From Adineta ricciae (taxonomy: Eukaryota > Rotifera > Eurotatoria > Adinetida > Adinetidae), in contig CAJNOJ010000023.1 of NCBI GenBank assembly GCA_905250025.1, positions 62,001-126,000 on the forward strand: a DNA stretch of 64,000 bases. Reading direction: 5' to 3'. The position numbers were made by a program, and so were the translations under genes. The stretch's first letter is position 1; each line of letters starts with the position of its first letter. The notes under the pieces were generated by a model that saw only the letters and a program-made list of their open reading frames with translations, did no database searches and was not told the origin of the DNA. This document shows positions 12,405 to 23,197 of the stretch, piece by piece.

Positions 12405-13323
12405 CGGATTTTATTTAGTCTCATAAGAAAAAAGCGACGACAATGGAAGAAACTTAATTTAAAACAATATTTGAAAAGGAGGGAACTATAGGTTTATTGC
12501 GGTCGACTAATAAAAAGAAATTACTAGACGTAATTATCTATGAATGTATTCAATGCTATCAATTAGTAATCGTAATTTATAAAAAAAAGAAATATTCTGA
12601 ATGATTCAAAATTTAGCAGGACAGTATTAGGGGGTAAAATGACCGAGATGTAGCGAGAAGATGTGATCAGGCCTTTTTGCATCTTTTGTTGAACACATTC
12701 GTGATATTCCTCGATCATCTTATACTTGTTCAAGATGAATACACGATCTGAAATATTCATTTGATTTAAATGCACTATTCGATTTCACTTGATCGAGTTT
12801 TGCACGTTTAGGTGTGGAATATCTGTTTTCTCTCGGGTACAAACGGCGTCACATGTAGATGACCCACGAGAATAACACTGGACAAGCAACAGATTTCTGA
12901 TGAGACAAGCTCCAAGTAGAAGTCTTGTTGATTTAAACGATAATCGAATACACAATGCTCATTCCTATGACATGCTCCTGACTTAGAAACCGAATAAACA
13001 TGGAAATTTAATCTGTCAATATCCCAGCAAAAATAACGCGTTCGTCTTATTATTTATTTGACTTTGTATCACTGCAAACCCGCTTCAAGACATATAAATA
13101 TTCCTTCAAAGCTCACATTTCGTAGTTAATTATGTGACGTATAATGAAATGTTTGACGGTGTTGATTTATCCATACGACCTCGGTCAATATTTTCTTGGT
13201 ATAACAGCAGATTAATGAAAAACATGTACGTCAATTGACTAGTCAAAAGTCGATATAATGTTTTACCAATGAGAATTCATTTCTTTTTGATAAATATCAC
13301 ACATTTCTATCGAACGCTAAACG
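12405..13323. other. Intergenic region upstream of the polyprotease
   Basis: About 920 bases. A minus-strand frame at 12563-12766 beginning MNISDRVFILNKYKMIEEYH is open for about 65 codons and begins after an acceptor-like ATTTCAG, but I recognise nothing in it and do not call it a gene. No clear TATA box is seen directly before 13324. Confidence 0.4.
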
Positions 13324-16300
13324 ATGAAACTTTGGCATCAAGTACGATGTTTGTTTTTATTGACTATTGTCGTAGAATCTAAACACTTTGCATGTGAAAA
13401 GAAACATTCGTGTGGGTGTGGTCACTCCAATGTCGAAATCAATACTCGAATTATCAATGGTGAAGAAGCTGTACCATTTAGTTGGTCCATGGTTGTTTCG
13501 ATACGTTATGATTTGATTCACAATGGAAATTCATTGATGCATGTGTGCGGTGGAACTATCTTAACCGAATCGTTTATTCTAACTGCAGCCAATTGTTTAG
13601 ACGAACTAAAAGGTAGCGTTATAAATGCCAATGTGACGATTGCTGCTGGGATACATCGACGATCTCAGCCGAGACAGATCATTCGAAGTGTAGATCAAGT
13701 TATTATTCATCCGAATTGGACTGGATCATGGAATCAATACGAAAATGATATTGCCCTACTGCATCTATCGCAACCAATTGACTTTTCTCGGAATTCGTTG
13801 ATTACGCGAACATGTTTGCCAGAACAATTGAGCACCGATGAGGAATTATTGCAGTATCCGGTACCGGGTTTGAATTTGGTTGTTGTTGGATGGGGCCGAC
13901 GTGTTTTTCATGGTGATGATTCTGATATTTTACAACAACTACCAGTTACAACACTCAATAACAACCATACAATATGTAAAAATATGATCAGTGATCCACT
14001 GAGTCAATTCTGTGCTAAACTACACGATGCAAGCGGAAGTAAGAATATATTGTTATCATTGATTTAAATGAATAGCTTCACGTATTTTGATATATAGGTC
14101 CCTGTTATGGTATGAAATTGAATGTTGTCATTTTTTCTTGATGTTTTGCAGCGATTTCCTAGGCGATTTCGGCGGGCCAATACTTCGATGGCTGCAAGAT
14201 CGATGGGAACAAGTCGGTATCGCATCATTCACACCAGACGGATGTGAAGAAAACTCTGCTACTGGATATACTCGATTAGCATATCATCGTGAATGGATTG
14301 ACGAACAAATAAAAGATAAGGATGAATCGACTGACTATCCATTGCTAACGACCGTTACTGATGAAGTTATTCCTGAACCATCTTCAAACAACTATCAATG
14401 CGACAGAAACGAAGTTCCGTGTGGTTGCGGTCGTCGACATGTTCAATTCTCTCCATCAAAGATCATGAACAATAATCATGAGGCCGTTCCATATAGTTGG
14501 TCAATGATAGTTTCTATACGTTCAAAGAACAAAAATAAACATTTATGTAGTGGATCTATTCTAAGTGAATTCTACATACTGACATCAGCATCGTGTATAG
14601 AGAATTTGTCTACCTATGGTTTAATGGTGTTAGCCGGTATCCATAATCGATCCGAGGCAGCTGGAATATATCGAAAGGTCGATCGAATCTTTATGCATCC
14701 TAATTATGCAGGTCATTTAGATAATTACGCAAATGATCTTGCTATTCTGCATGTATCTGAACCATTCTATTTCGAATCTAGTATGTTTATCAGTCGAACA
14801 TGCTTGATGGAAAAGGATTCTTGGACCACTAATCCTGTATTTTATCCATCAGCAGGTTCAAAGTTAGCTGTTGTAGGATGGGGTTTGATGAATTGTCAAA
14901 ATAAAAGTAGAGAACAAGATTTACTGCAGCAGATTGAAGTTTATTCAACGGATCAATTGGAAAAAACGTGCTACATCTTGGATAAACACCAAAATTTTCA
15001 GTTCTGTGCAGGATTAGCCAACATGCAAGGGGAAGGTTAGAAGTGCTATTTTAAAGGTATTTGTAATGTGGATTCTCTCTCTTTTTAGTTCCATGCGTTG
15101 GTATGTAAACTAAAACTTTTTAAAAACTTCTTATTCCTATCTTCACTTATCTAACAGGTGATCCAGGCAGTCCTGTTTTCTTATGGCTCCGTGACCATTG
15201 GGTACAAGTCGGCATCGGATCATATATATTCGATTATGGTGCCTTCCGAAATTTAGGAATTTACACGCGAACTATCGAGTATAACGAGTGGATACAACAG
15301 ATTATCGGTAATTGTTCCTCTAAGGATCCGTTGTGGACGACAACAACTACAACGCCTGTCCCTCATACTACGGTACAACCAATCTCATATCCATGCAATC
15401 GATCGGCAACTTGTGGTTGTGGTCCTGTCTCTGTGAGCTTGACACCACCACGTATCGTCGGTGGCGAAAATGCTTTATCATACAGCTGGCCAATGATGGT
15501 CTCTATACGTTTTTCGTTTCCAGCTCGTCATTGGTGTGGCGGAAGTATATTATCAGATTCTTATATCCTCACTGCTGCGCATTGTCTCTCTCTATATGTA
15601 TTAAACCCACCAGCTAACATTACTATCTCAGCTAGTTTAACGAATCTCTCGGATCCGAATCAAATTCTTCGAAGGGTTGACCACATTTATATCCATCCTG
15701 AATATATAGGCCATCAAGATAATTATCGTCATGATATTGCTGTCCTGCATTTAAATGAATCATTAGCTATAGAAAACCATTCGCTTTTGACTAGAACTTG
15801 TGTACATCGTGTTGAACCACCAGCCTTAAGTAAAGACTATATAAAAACTGGAACTCCTCTGGCTGTTATTGGTTGGGGTCGAGCGCGACCTAATTCCCCC
15901 TTTGAATCTACAATTCTCCAACAAGTTGAAGTATACGCCATTGACAATGACGATCCGGTCTGTCAAGATATAACAAATAACACCGAAATACAATTTTGTG
16001 CCGGGCTACATCGCGGCGGTAAAGGTAAAAACTGAATGCGGTTTTGAGTTAAATCTGATGTTCTTCTTCGAGTTTAGATGCATGCCAAGGTAAAGTCCAT
16101 AGTACTCTCAAACTTCTTTTTTTTGTTGATGTTCATCAAATTTTATTGTCATAGGAGATTCGGGTGGACCCATCTTTCAATGGAGAGATAGTTATTGGGA
16201 ACAGGTAGGCATTGTTTCTTATGGAAAAGGTTGCGCAGAACCTAACAAACCCGGTGTTTATACTCGACTGTCGTACTATTATGATTGGATTAGTGATATC

Positions 16301-16525
16301 CTTAAAAACAGTAGTGAACACTTGGAGCCAAAAGTGACATTCGAGACGACTTCATCAACATCAGTAGAATTTACGGTGACTGCTAATGTAAGTTTGAACG
16401 ACACGACGACAGCATTGGCAGAAAACAAGACAACACAATTTGTAAAAAATATTGCTCCTGCTAGTCGTGAAAGTAAATTTCTTTTCATGGCAATTGGATT
16501 TGTACTGGTGATTTCCTTCGAGTGA
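13324..16525 (+). CDS. Polyserase: three tandem trypsin-like (S1) domains, only the third intact
   Basis: This is a predicted secreted or membrane-anchored polyprotease of 953 residues. Exons are 13324-14038, 14098-14109, 14163-15035, 15089-15100, 15158-16024, 16078-16089 and 16155-16525. A short hydrophobic N-terminus ([11 protein letters not shown]) acts as signal peptide. Each S1 domain is preceded by a Cys-x5/6-CGCG linker. Domain 1 has TAANC and GDFGGP, so His57 and Ser195 are lost. Domain 2 has TSASC and GDPGSP, also inactive, and a degenerate activation site. Domain 3 has RIVGGE, TAAHC, HDIAVL and DACQGDSGGP, so it keeps the triad and Asp189 (trypsin-like specificity). All three domains are split by the same pair of phase-1 introns around a 12-nt microexon. 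A Thr-rich linker precedes domain 3, and the C-terminus ends in a hydrophobic stretch ([15 protein letters not shown]), possibly a membrane or GPI signal. The exon model keeps frame throughout. Confidence 0.88.
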
Positions 16526-16575
16526 AACATTAAACAAAAATTTTGTCTGTTCTGCTTTTTCTTCGAAGTATTACG

Positions 16576-16581
16576 AATAAA
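16576..16581 (+). terminator. Polyadenylation signal of the polyprotease gene
   Basis: AATAAA starts 51 nt after the stop codon. Confidence 0.5.
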
Positions 16582-16991
16582 AATAATCGATACTCAAGAA
16601 GAAATACGAGAGAGGCTTTTCATCAGTCGCACTTGAAAAATCCCGTTTATGTACTTTTGTAACATAGTCACCTCTGATGAATAATATAACCTATCCAACT
16701 CAAGAGAAGAACAAATAACAATAACAACAATACAACATACGTATATAATTGTTATACAAAACGACAACTACAAGAGAAATTCAGACGCAATTTGATATTC
16801 TCCGTTGTATTCATTCATTCAATCATATCTTCTTCGTATGCATATGAACGGCATAACAATCTTACTTGTTTTGTATTTTTTGGCCTTGGATAAGTACGAT
16901 GTTGTCACATAAGTAATCATTTCTACGCAATAATCATAATGCACAGACGTCATTTAATGAAAAACACGAAAATACAATGGCAGTAACAGTG

Positions 16992-17000
16992 TATATAAAT
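16992..17000 (+). promoter_or_regulatory. TATA box of the CAP-domain gene
   Basis: TATATAAAT lies about 45 bp upstream of the ATG at 17041, a fitting distance for a TATA promoter with a short leader. Confidence 0.55.
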
Positions 17001-17040
17001 CATTGATACATTCTATTGTATTCAATTGATTTCATCCACA

Positions 17041-17828
17041 ATGATAGTATCATTTATCGTTACATACTTGTTCCTGTTTTCGTACACGCATGGTGATGAT
17101 CATTTTCGACAAATGATAAGAAATCGATTAGCCAGAGATGTTCCAGCAAACAAATTCTTCGGCCCCGGTTTCAATTGGTGGCGTTCAACTACGAGCAGAT
17201 CGACACGGCCTACAAGTTCAAATACACCAGCTGCGATTTCATCCACAGCACAGACAGTTGTTACATCATCTGTAATGCCAAGCAGTACAACAAGCTCATC
17301 TTCACCATTCACAACTTTCCAAAATGAAGTGTTGGCTCAAACAAACAAATATCGTGCAATGCACTGCGCGCCTAATTTGAAACTCAATGCTACACTCAAT
17401 AGTATTGCTCAAGCCTATGCTGTTAAGTTAACTACACTCAAAACCTTAACACACAGTAACAACAAACTGGGAGAAAATTTGTACATGACTTCATTGACAT
17501 CAACAATGGATGTCAATTCGGTCAAAGGTACCTACTTTTCTTTTATGAAATTTGCATCGATCGAAACTAAGCTATTGCTTTATTAGGTTCACAACCCGTT
17601 GATTTGTGGTACGCTGAAGTCAAAGATTACAATTGGTCATCGCCTGGTTTCACATCCGGAGCAGGACATTTTACTCAACTGGTATGGATATCATCGACCG
17701 ACCTGGGTGTTGGCATTGCTTGTGCGAATGATGTCAGAGCTTGCTACGTTGTGGCAAATTACTCGCCAGCGGGTAATGTCTTCGGTCAATTTCCTGCGAA
17801 TGTAAAGAAAGGATCACCATGCACTTAA
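17041..17828 (+). CDS. Secreted CAP/SCP-domain protein
   Basis: A 242-residue predicted secreted protein of the CAP superfamily (CRISP, antigen 5, PR-1). Exons are 17041-17527 and 17587-17828. The ATG at 17041 gives a clear signal peptide (MIVSFIVTYLFLFSYTHG). A Ser/Thr/Pro-rich spacer spans about residues 45-90. The CAP domain follows: helix 1 with LAQTNKYRAMHC, then a His and GENLYM, then CAP1 (GHFTQLVW) and CAP2 (ANYSPAGNVFGQF). These match the GAPR-1-like branch. CAP proteins bind sterols or lipids or act as extracellular signals or defence proteins; substrate here is unknown. It has a TATA box upstream and AATAAA at 17919. Confidence 0.88.
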
Positions 17829-17918
17829 TGCTCTAGTCCAAAACGCACTATCAACGGTTTTTTTCTCTTTTCTTTCATCGTTTTCTTACTACTAAATTTC
17901 CAACAGTGCAAGTTCATA

Positions 17919-17924
17919 AATAAA
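17919..17924 (+). terminator. Polyadenylation signal of the CAP gene
   Basis: AATAAA starts about 90 nt after the stop codon. Confidence 0.5.
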
Positions 17925-18088
17925 GCAATCGTTGAACAAAGATGTCTCCCTTCGCAGTTATATTTGCATAGAGAAAAGTCTGTCTTTGTTCTATTGGTTT
18001 TCTTTCATAATGACGGTTTCCTAGGAGGACAAAAGTAGTAGTCATTCATTTTCACCTATAGCATCAAGCGTGTATTTTAATTATCCTA

Positions 18089-18820
18089 ATGGCAAGTTTC
18101 CTATCTCGTTATTTAAAATATATCTCATTCTTCGTTCTGATCGTCGCTATCCTATACAAATATGAAATACCTGTCAGTCCGTCGAATAGTAAAACACTGC
18201 TGATAAAGAAGAATTCGTTACTTCCATATGATAAAGTACAAGTGTATCAACTGATTACAAATATTGATAAATTTACCGGGGTTTGTTCTCCTTCTTCATC
18301 TTCTTTTGCTGGAAAAATCTCGTCTTGTCTCTGTTAGTGGTATCCAAACGTTGCTCGTGTTGAACATATGAAAGCTACTGCACCACGAGCAAAGAAACCC
18401 GAAGGCGAAAAATATCGACTGATCACCAAAATTCCTTTGATTGGTTTGTAGACTTGTTACGTTCTATTGAGAAAGAAAACGATACTCTGTCTAGGCGAAA
18501 TATCATCGGAATTAACTATTCAAAAAACCAATCGTCCTGAACAGTTTATTTACTCGGTAAATTCCTGGTTACTTGAAACAAATTTCATTGAACTGAAGAG
18601 TAACTTGAAAAATAAAAATTCAACTGATATCGAATGGACAGTCTACACAAAACGGCGTAGTGCTCTTTTTCAAGTAAATCGAAAGAAATTCTTTCGTAGA
18701 ATAATGCATGCATCTATTCTTCTTTTCTAGTATGTCATTCTCCCATTTGCGAAATTTTACAAGAATCAACTTGTTCGTGAAGCATTATTCTCCTTGATGA
18801 TTCATTTCCGTAATCTTTAA
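18089..18820 (+). CDS. SRPBCC/START-like lipid- or ligand-binding protein with N-terminal membrane segment
   Basis: A 188-residue protein from four exons (18089-18280, 18338-18443, 18495-18673, 18731-18820); joining them keeps one frame. The N-terminus is a hydrophobic segment (YISFFVLIVAILYKY), likely a signal anchor. The rest has the rhythm of the polyketide cyclase/START-like fold: YQLITNIDKFTGWYPNVARV near the start of the pocket, paired strands around EKYRLITKIPLIGEISSELT, then IEWTVYTKRRSALFQYVILP and a C-terminal helix (KNQLVREALFSLMIHF). Members of this fold bind lipids, quinones or other hydrophobic ligands. The fold call is by pattern and moderate; the ligand is unknown. Confidence 0.6.
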
Positions 18821-18883
18821 ACTGTGATATTCTTCAGACGTATCTCAATGTCGTAGTCATTTTTGTTTTTTTTTCCGTGATAT

Positions 18884-18889
18884 AATAAA
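18884..18889 (+). terminator. Polyadenylation signal of the START-like gene
   Basis: AATAAA lies 64 nt after the stop codon. Confidence 0.45.
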
Positions 18890-19140
18890 TCCATTGCTGG
18901 GGAAACTCATTCATTTTTAGACAAAAACTACCACTAGCTTTTTGTATTTACCGAAGAAAAATAAATATGTCGACACATCGTGTGTAATAATCAATATTGA
19001 CTTGAGAATATAGGAAAAAATTTTTCAGCTGTGGTAAGAATTTATACTTGATTGGTATACCTTCAATTTCAATTCGAATACTAATACAACTCTTCTCCAA
19101 AAGAGCTAAATATTACTTGTTTACTAATCGCTAGTATTAC

Positions 19141-19178
19141 ATATGTCGGTCGATTTAGCTGAAGGACAGCCGACATAT
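19141..19178. repeat. Short inverted repeat / hairpin
   Basis: ATATGTCGG (19141-19149) is the exact reverse complement of CCGACATAT (19170-19178), with a 20-nt loop. It lies between the 3' ends of two convergent genes. Function unknown. Confidence 0.4.
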
Positions 19179-19530
19179 CTGCTCGGAGTATAGGTCACAA
19201 ATGTTCATCATACAGACACAGCAAGCTATTGATTGTCCTAATGATCCTCAATTTCTGGTTGACTCTTAGTGATATAGAAAATGTCAGTCAAATATCAACA
19301 TGGCCATGAAGTAATTGACTGTATATGTCAAAAGTTTGTCACTATGTATCACAATGAATAGCCTTGCAGTTGATATAAATTTCATGAATAGGATTATCGT
19401 CTTGACATACAAGCGTAGGTCGGTTGATTCGAGAATGGAAGACGAACTTGTGTGTTTGAGAATCTTTTATTCAATCATGACAACACAAATAAACACTACA
19501 TAAATATTCTCACTGTCTAATACTGCACAG

Positions 19531-22500
19531 CTAAACCACAACTTCATACACTGTTTTTTTATTTGAAGAATCGTTTTTCATCGGTGTTGAGTAAACACCA
19601 TCATTGTCATCTCTATCATTGTTTTCGTAGTATGGAAAACCATAGGTGATGTTTTCTGGTGGACAATTAGTAGTTTGATTTTGCGTTAGGGATTGATTGA
19701 GATCGGCTACAGTCAATTGATCACTGTTCGATAGGATTGATTTCTGTTCACTTGAAGTATTCGAGAGTTTTCCTTAAGACAAAAGAGATTTGTTGATGTG
19801 TGCTTCTGGTTTGAGAAAGAATGTGAAGTACCTGGAAATGGATCAAGATTTAAATAAGATGGTGGTATTTGTTGCTGTTCGGGATAAGTGATGTTCGAAA
19901 AGAATTTCGTTGAACTAGAATAGTTCGATAATCAAAAAGCGAAAGAGCTCTTATAGATCAGTTCTACTTTGGTGTAACTGGTTCGAGGATCACGGGATGT
20001 TGACAAGATTTTTTATTCGAAATGGTAACTAAATGCAATAGACAGTTTACTTCACAATTCGTACAGGCAAACTTCTTACTCAGACTATGAGTAGGGTTTC
20101 GCCGTCGTTTTCTCCGTTTCAGTATGAAACAGAATATGCACAGACCGATCAGAATGAGTAGCGTAACAGTAATCACCGACGAGACGATGATGAAAATCCA
20201 ATTGAATGTTGTCTCACGTTCTAAAATTCATAATGTTTCATTCTCTGGTGAAATTCGAAGGAAAATTTTCATTTACTTATTTGCACTGGAAATATTTCTC
20301 CACAAAAGTTTTCATACTGATCGAGACAGATCGATGTGTTGACTACGCGATTCAAAAAAGCTTTGTCCAATTTGATCATGCCACTCGATGTGACCAGACG
20401 TTGACAAGTGTGTGTATAGTTTGAGACTTCGATGCGTATGCAGAGCGGTACTTTGAGTGATGTGAAAACGGAATCATTGATGCGATAATGGATCGATCTC
20501 TCCGAAACATGCAATGACGAATATTCCAGATGTGGAAGCTCTGTAAACGAAAGAATAGATTGCGACTATCCGAATGAGAACAAACCTTCTTTGCCTATCG
20601 GCAGATCTTTTGTTTGGACACGAAGAAAAGCACTCTTGGCACTTTGACCCAATTGATTATGAGCTCGAACGGTAATATTGTAATGTTCGAGATGTTGAAG
20701 TTCTACAAGCAAAAGAGGATTTCAAATGGATGATTGTATAACTAAATATCGGAAAATGACTTGTAAATGTAAATTGTGTTTGATTTGTTTCTTTCCACAA
20801 AGAATTATCCAATGAAATCCAAAATGATTGCGGCCATCCACCATCGAATCCCGGCTTCCACTGGACGCTGATTGCTGAATAGCCGACATTTGTTACATTG
20901 AAATCTCTTGGTGAATCAGGTACATCTAAACATAAAAGAATGACTTGTTTATTTAGATCGAACAAATGAAGAGCAGCTGTCAGAAATCTGATTGATTGAT
21001 TGATAAGCTATTAATCGAGGGAAAATTCCATCCTGTGAACGCTTGGAAGTATATGTCTACGTGATATGATAATGATCGAGAAAAGAGCAAACACAGTAGG
21101 CGATGAGAATCGAACTTACAAGTAAAGTGTATGTCAACATACCTTTTGATCTCAGTTGGATATTTGTCGAATTATATCCTAGCTTATTTGTTGCATTACA
21201 TGAATAGAAACCGTAATCTATAGTTGACTCGATTTGGTGAAGAATTAAATACGAGGACGAATTCTTTTGTAGAATCGAATATTTTGTTGAGTTGAGTAGA
21301 ATTCGATTTTCGAATTTCCAACTAATTGTTGCTTCGGGATAAGTATCGATTTGACAATGTAATTCAATATTAGTTTCTTGAAGATCAACAGCAACGATCG
21401 TATGCTCAGCGTGAACTTTAGGAACATCTAGAGACAGAGAACAGCAACGCGTTCGATCAGATTATCAAAGGCGAAGTATTCTTACATTGAACGAGAACTT
21501 TGATTTGAGTTTTATTGAACCGTTCGATTGCACTTCCATTGGAATATTTTAGTGTATTCTTCACTAAACATACATAGTTTCCTGCATCTTCTTTTGAAAC
21601 TTTCTCGATAACGATTGATGATGTCAAAGCACTTGTATTGAGCCTTTCATTATTTTTATACCATTGATAATAATCGATCAACGGATAGGAATTGACATTA
21701 CATGATAGCACTAATCGTTCATTCTCAGTCTTGATCCCACCACCAATCAATTCTATCAGAGGCGAATCTATAAGAAAAATATGATAATTTATACACTAAA
21801 GAAGAGAACACTCTGTTTCAAATCTACATTGAACCCGAATGTTGACTGATGATTGACTTTGACCAATTGCGTTCGTTGATGAACATGTATATTCTCCGTC
21901 ATCCGCACGTTTTATGGATCGTAATACCAACGATGGTGAAGTATTACCTGGAATCAAACAGTCAGATGATTCTCTTCACAGAAGACATCACAAACCAGGT
22001 ATGAGAACTCCATTTTTCAACCAAATAATTGGTTTGATCAATGACGGGTTGGAATCGATTTGACAGTCGATTGTTAGATGATCATTTTCCGTGACGAGTA
22101 AATTGAGATTCGAAACCACTGATCGGTTCGAATGCAAACTCACCTCAGGTTTATCTATTCAAAATAAATAACAAACAGTTCACACTTTGGATACAATCGT
22201 ATCGGTTTTACATTGAATATTCAACGTAAATGATGCCTGCAATGGTTTATCTAACGCTTGATTGTGTATCTGACAAGTCAGTATTGCATTATGGAAACGT
22301 TTCTCCAATGGTAGATGTAATTCACTGTAGGATTGTCGTGTATTTGGATAGATGTGATAGAGTGATCTAATGGAAAATTTCTCACATGTAAATATTTTTT
22401 TAGTGATCAACTCACTCGTTTAATTGAATATCATTCAATAACCACTGAAATGTTGGTAGAGGATTGCCACCTTTTGTTACACAAAGAAATCTTCCGATTT

Positions 22501-23197
22501 GATGTTCAACTAAACTTCGATTCGTTTGTTGAAGATCCGGTTGAGATGGTCGAGCTAAAAACGCAAACCCGAAATGTTACATCAACATTATTGAGACGAT
22601 CCAAACGAAAAAGATATATTAACCCTGTTAATCCTAATTAGAAACAATTATCGAACAATCGTACATCCGTCATTTGTACTATCAATCTCAAGGTAAAACT
22701 ATCCAACTGTTTAAATGTCATCGACTTACTTAAAACAGTTAAGTGAACATTAATCGATAAAGCTTGATCGAAGTTTTGACATAAATATCTTCCGCTATCT
22801 TGTCCGACAACGGATTTGATAATTAAATTATATTGATCAGTGATTTCGTATTTTCTCTTATCACCAGATATCTCCGTGTTAACTGAGAGAACAACATCAT
22901 CCTTTGACCTATGCGATTCACCAAACAATCAAAGAAACATGCACACATCGTTTTCACTACTGACCACATAACACGATCGCGTTCTTGTAATCGTTCAAAT
23001 CGACATTTAAGTATAACATCACGTCCTTGTTTTTCTGTAACTGTTCGCGTATCGACTATTCTGGATGTATGTATCCATTGAACAATGAGAAGTACGAGGA
23101 AAACTAGATTAATCATTTGCAATCGAAGTAGAGTAAAATAGAAGGAAAATGAATCATCAGTGTGTTAAATCTTACCGACGATTGTTATTTGATACAT
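19531..23197 (-). CDS. Ig/FN3 single-pass cell-adhesion receptor
   Basis: A type I membrane protein of the immunoglobulin superfamily. The best start is 23197: exon 1 (MYQITIV) splices to VFLVLLIVQWIHTS, giving a clean signal peptide. Five Ig-like domains follow: GRDVILKCRFE...DSGRYLCQNF; GRFLCVTKGGNPLPTFQWLL...ILTCQIHNQ; HLTIDCQID...DDGEYTCSST; RLVLSCNVNSYPLIDYYQWY...DAGNYVCLVK; IELHCQIDTYPEATISWKFE...DYGFYSCNAT. Then one clear FN3 domain (ISVQWKPGFDGGWPQSFWIS, HYNITVRAHNQLGQSAKSAF) and a Cys-bearing juxtamembrane region. The membrane segment (FIIVSSVITVTLLILIGLCI) is followed by a KRRKRRR stop-transfer motif. The cytoplasmic tail has ITYGFPYYE and VYSTP tyrosines and ends YEVVV, a possible class II PDZ ligand. 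The layout recalls nephrin/kirrel or fasciclin-type receptors, but no orthologue is assigned. Confidence 0.82.

Larger units (their letters stand above)
16526..17040. other. Intergenic region with polyadenylation signal and CAP gene promoter
   Basis: About 515 bases. AATAAA at 16576-16581 probably ends the polyprotease mRNA. A TATA box lies at 16992-17000 before the CAP gene. Nothing else recognised. Confidence 0.5.
18821..19530. other. Intergenic region between convergent genes
   Basis: About 710 AT-rich bases between convergent genes. It holds a polyadenylation signal at 18884-18889 and a 9-bp-arm inverted repeat at 19141-19178. No gene is supported; a 62-codon plus frame at 19315 looks like chance. 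Confidence 0.5.

Noticed and set aside
12563..12766. Minus-strand frame starting MNISDRVFILNK
   Set aside because: Open for about 65 codons and preceded by an acceptor-like sequence, but nothing recognisable and no partner exon found. Could be a fragment; not called.
20840..20870. tRNA B-box-like sequence (GGGATTCGA)
   Set aside because: It lies in the FN3-coding exon (WKPGFDGG) and no cloverleaf or A box is present.
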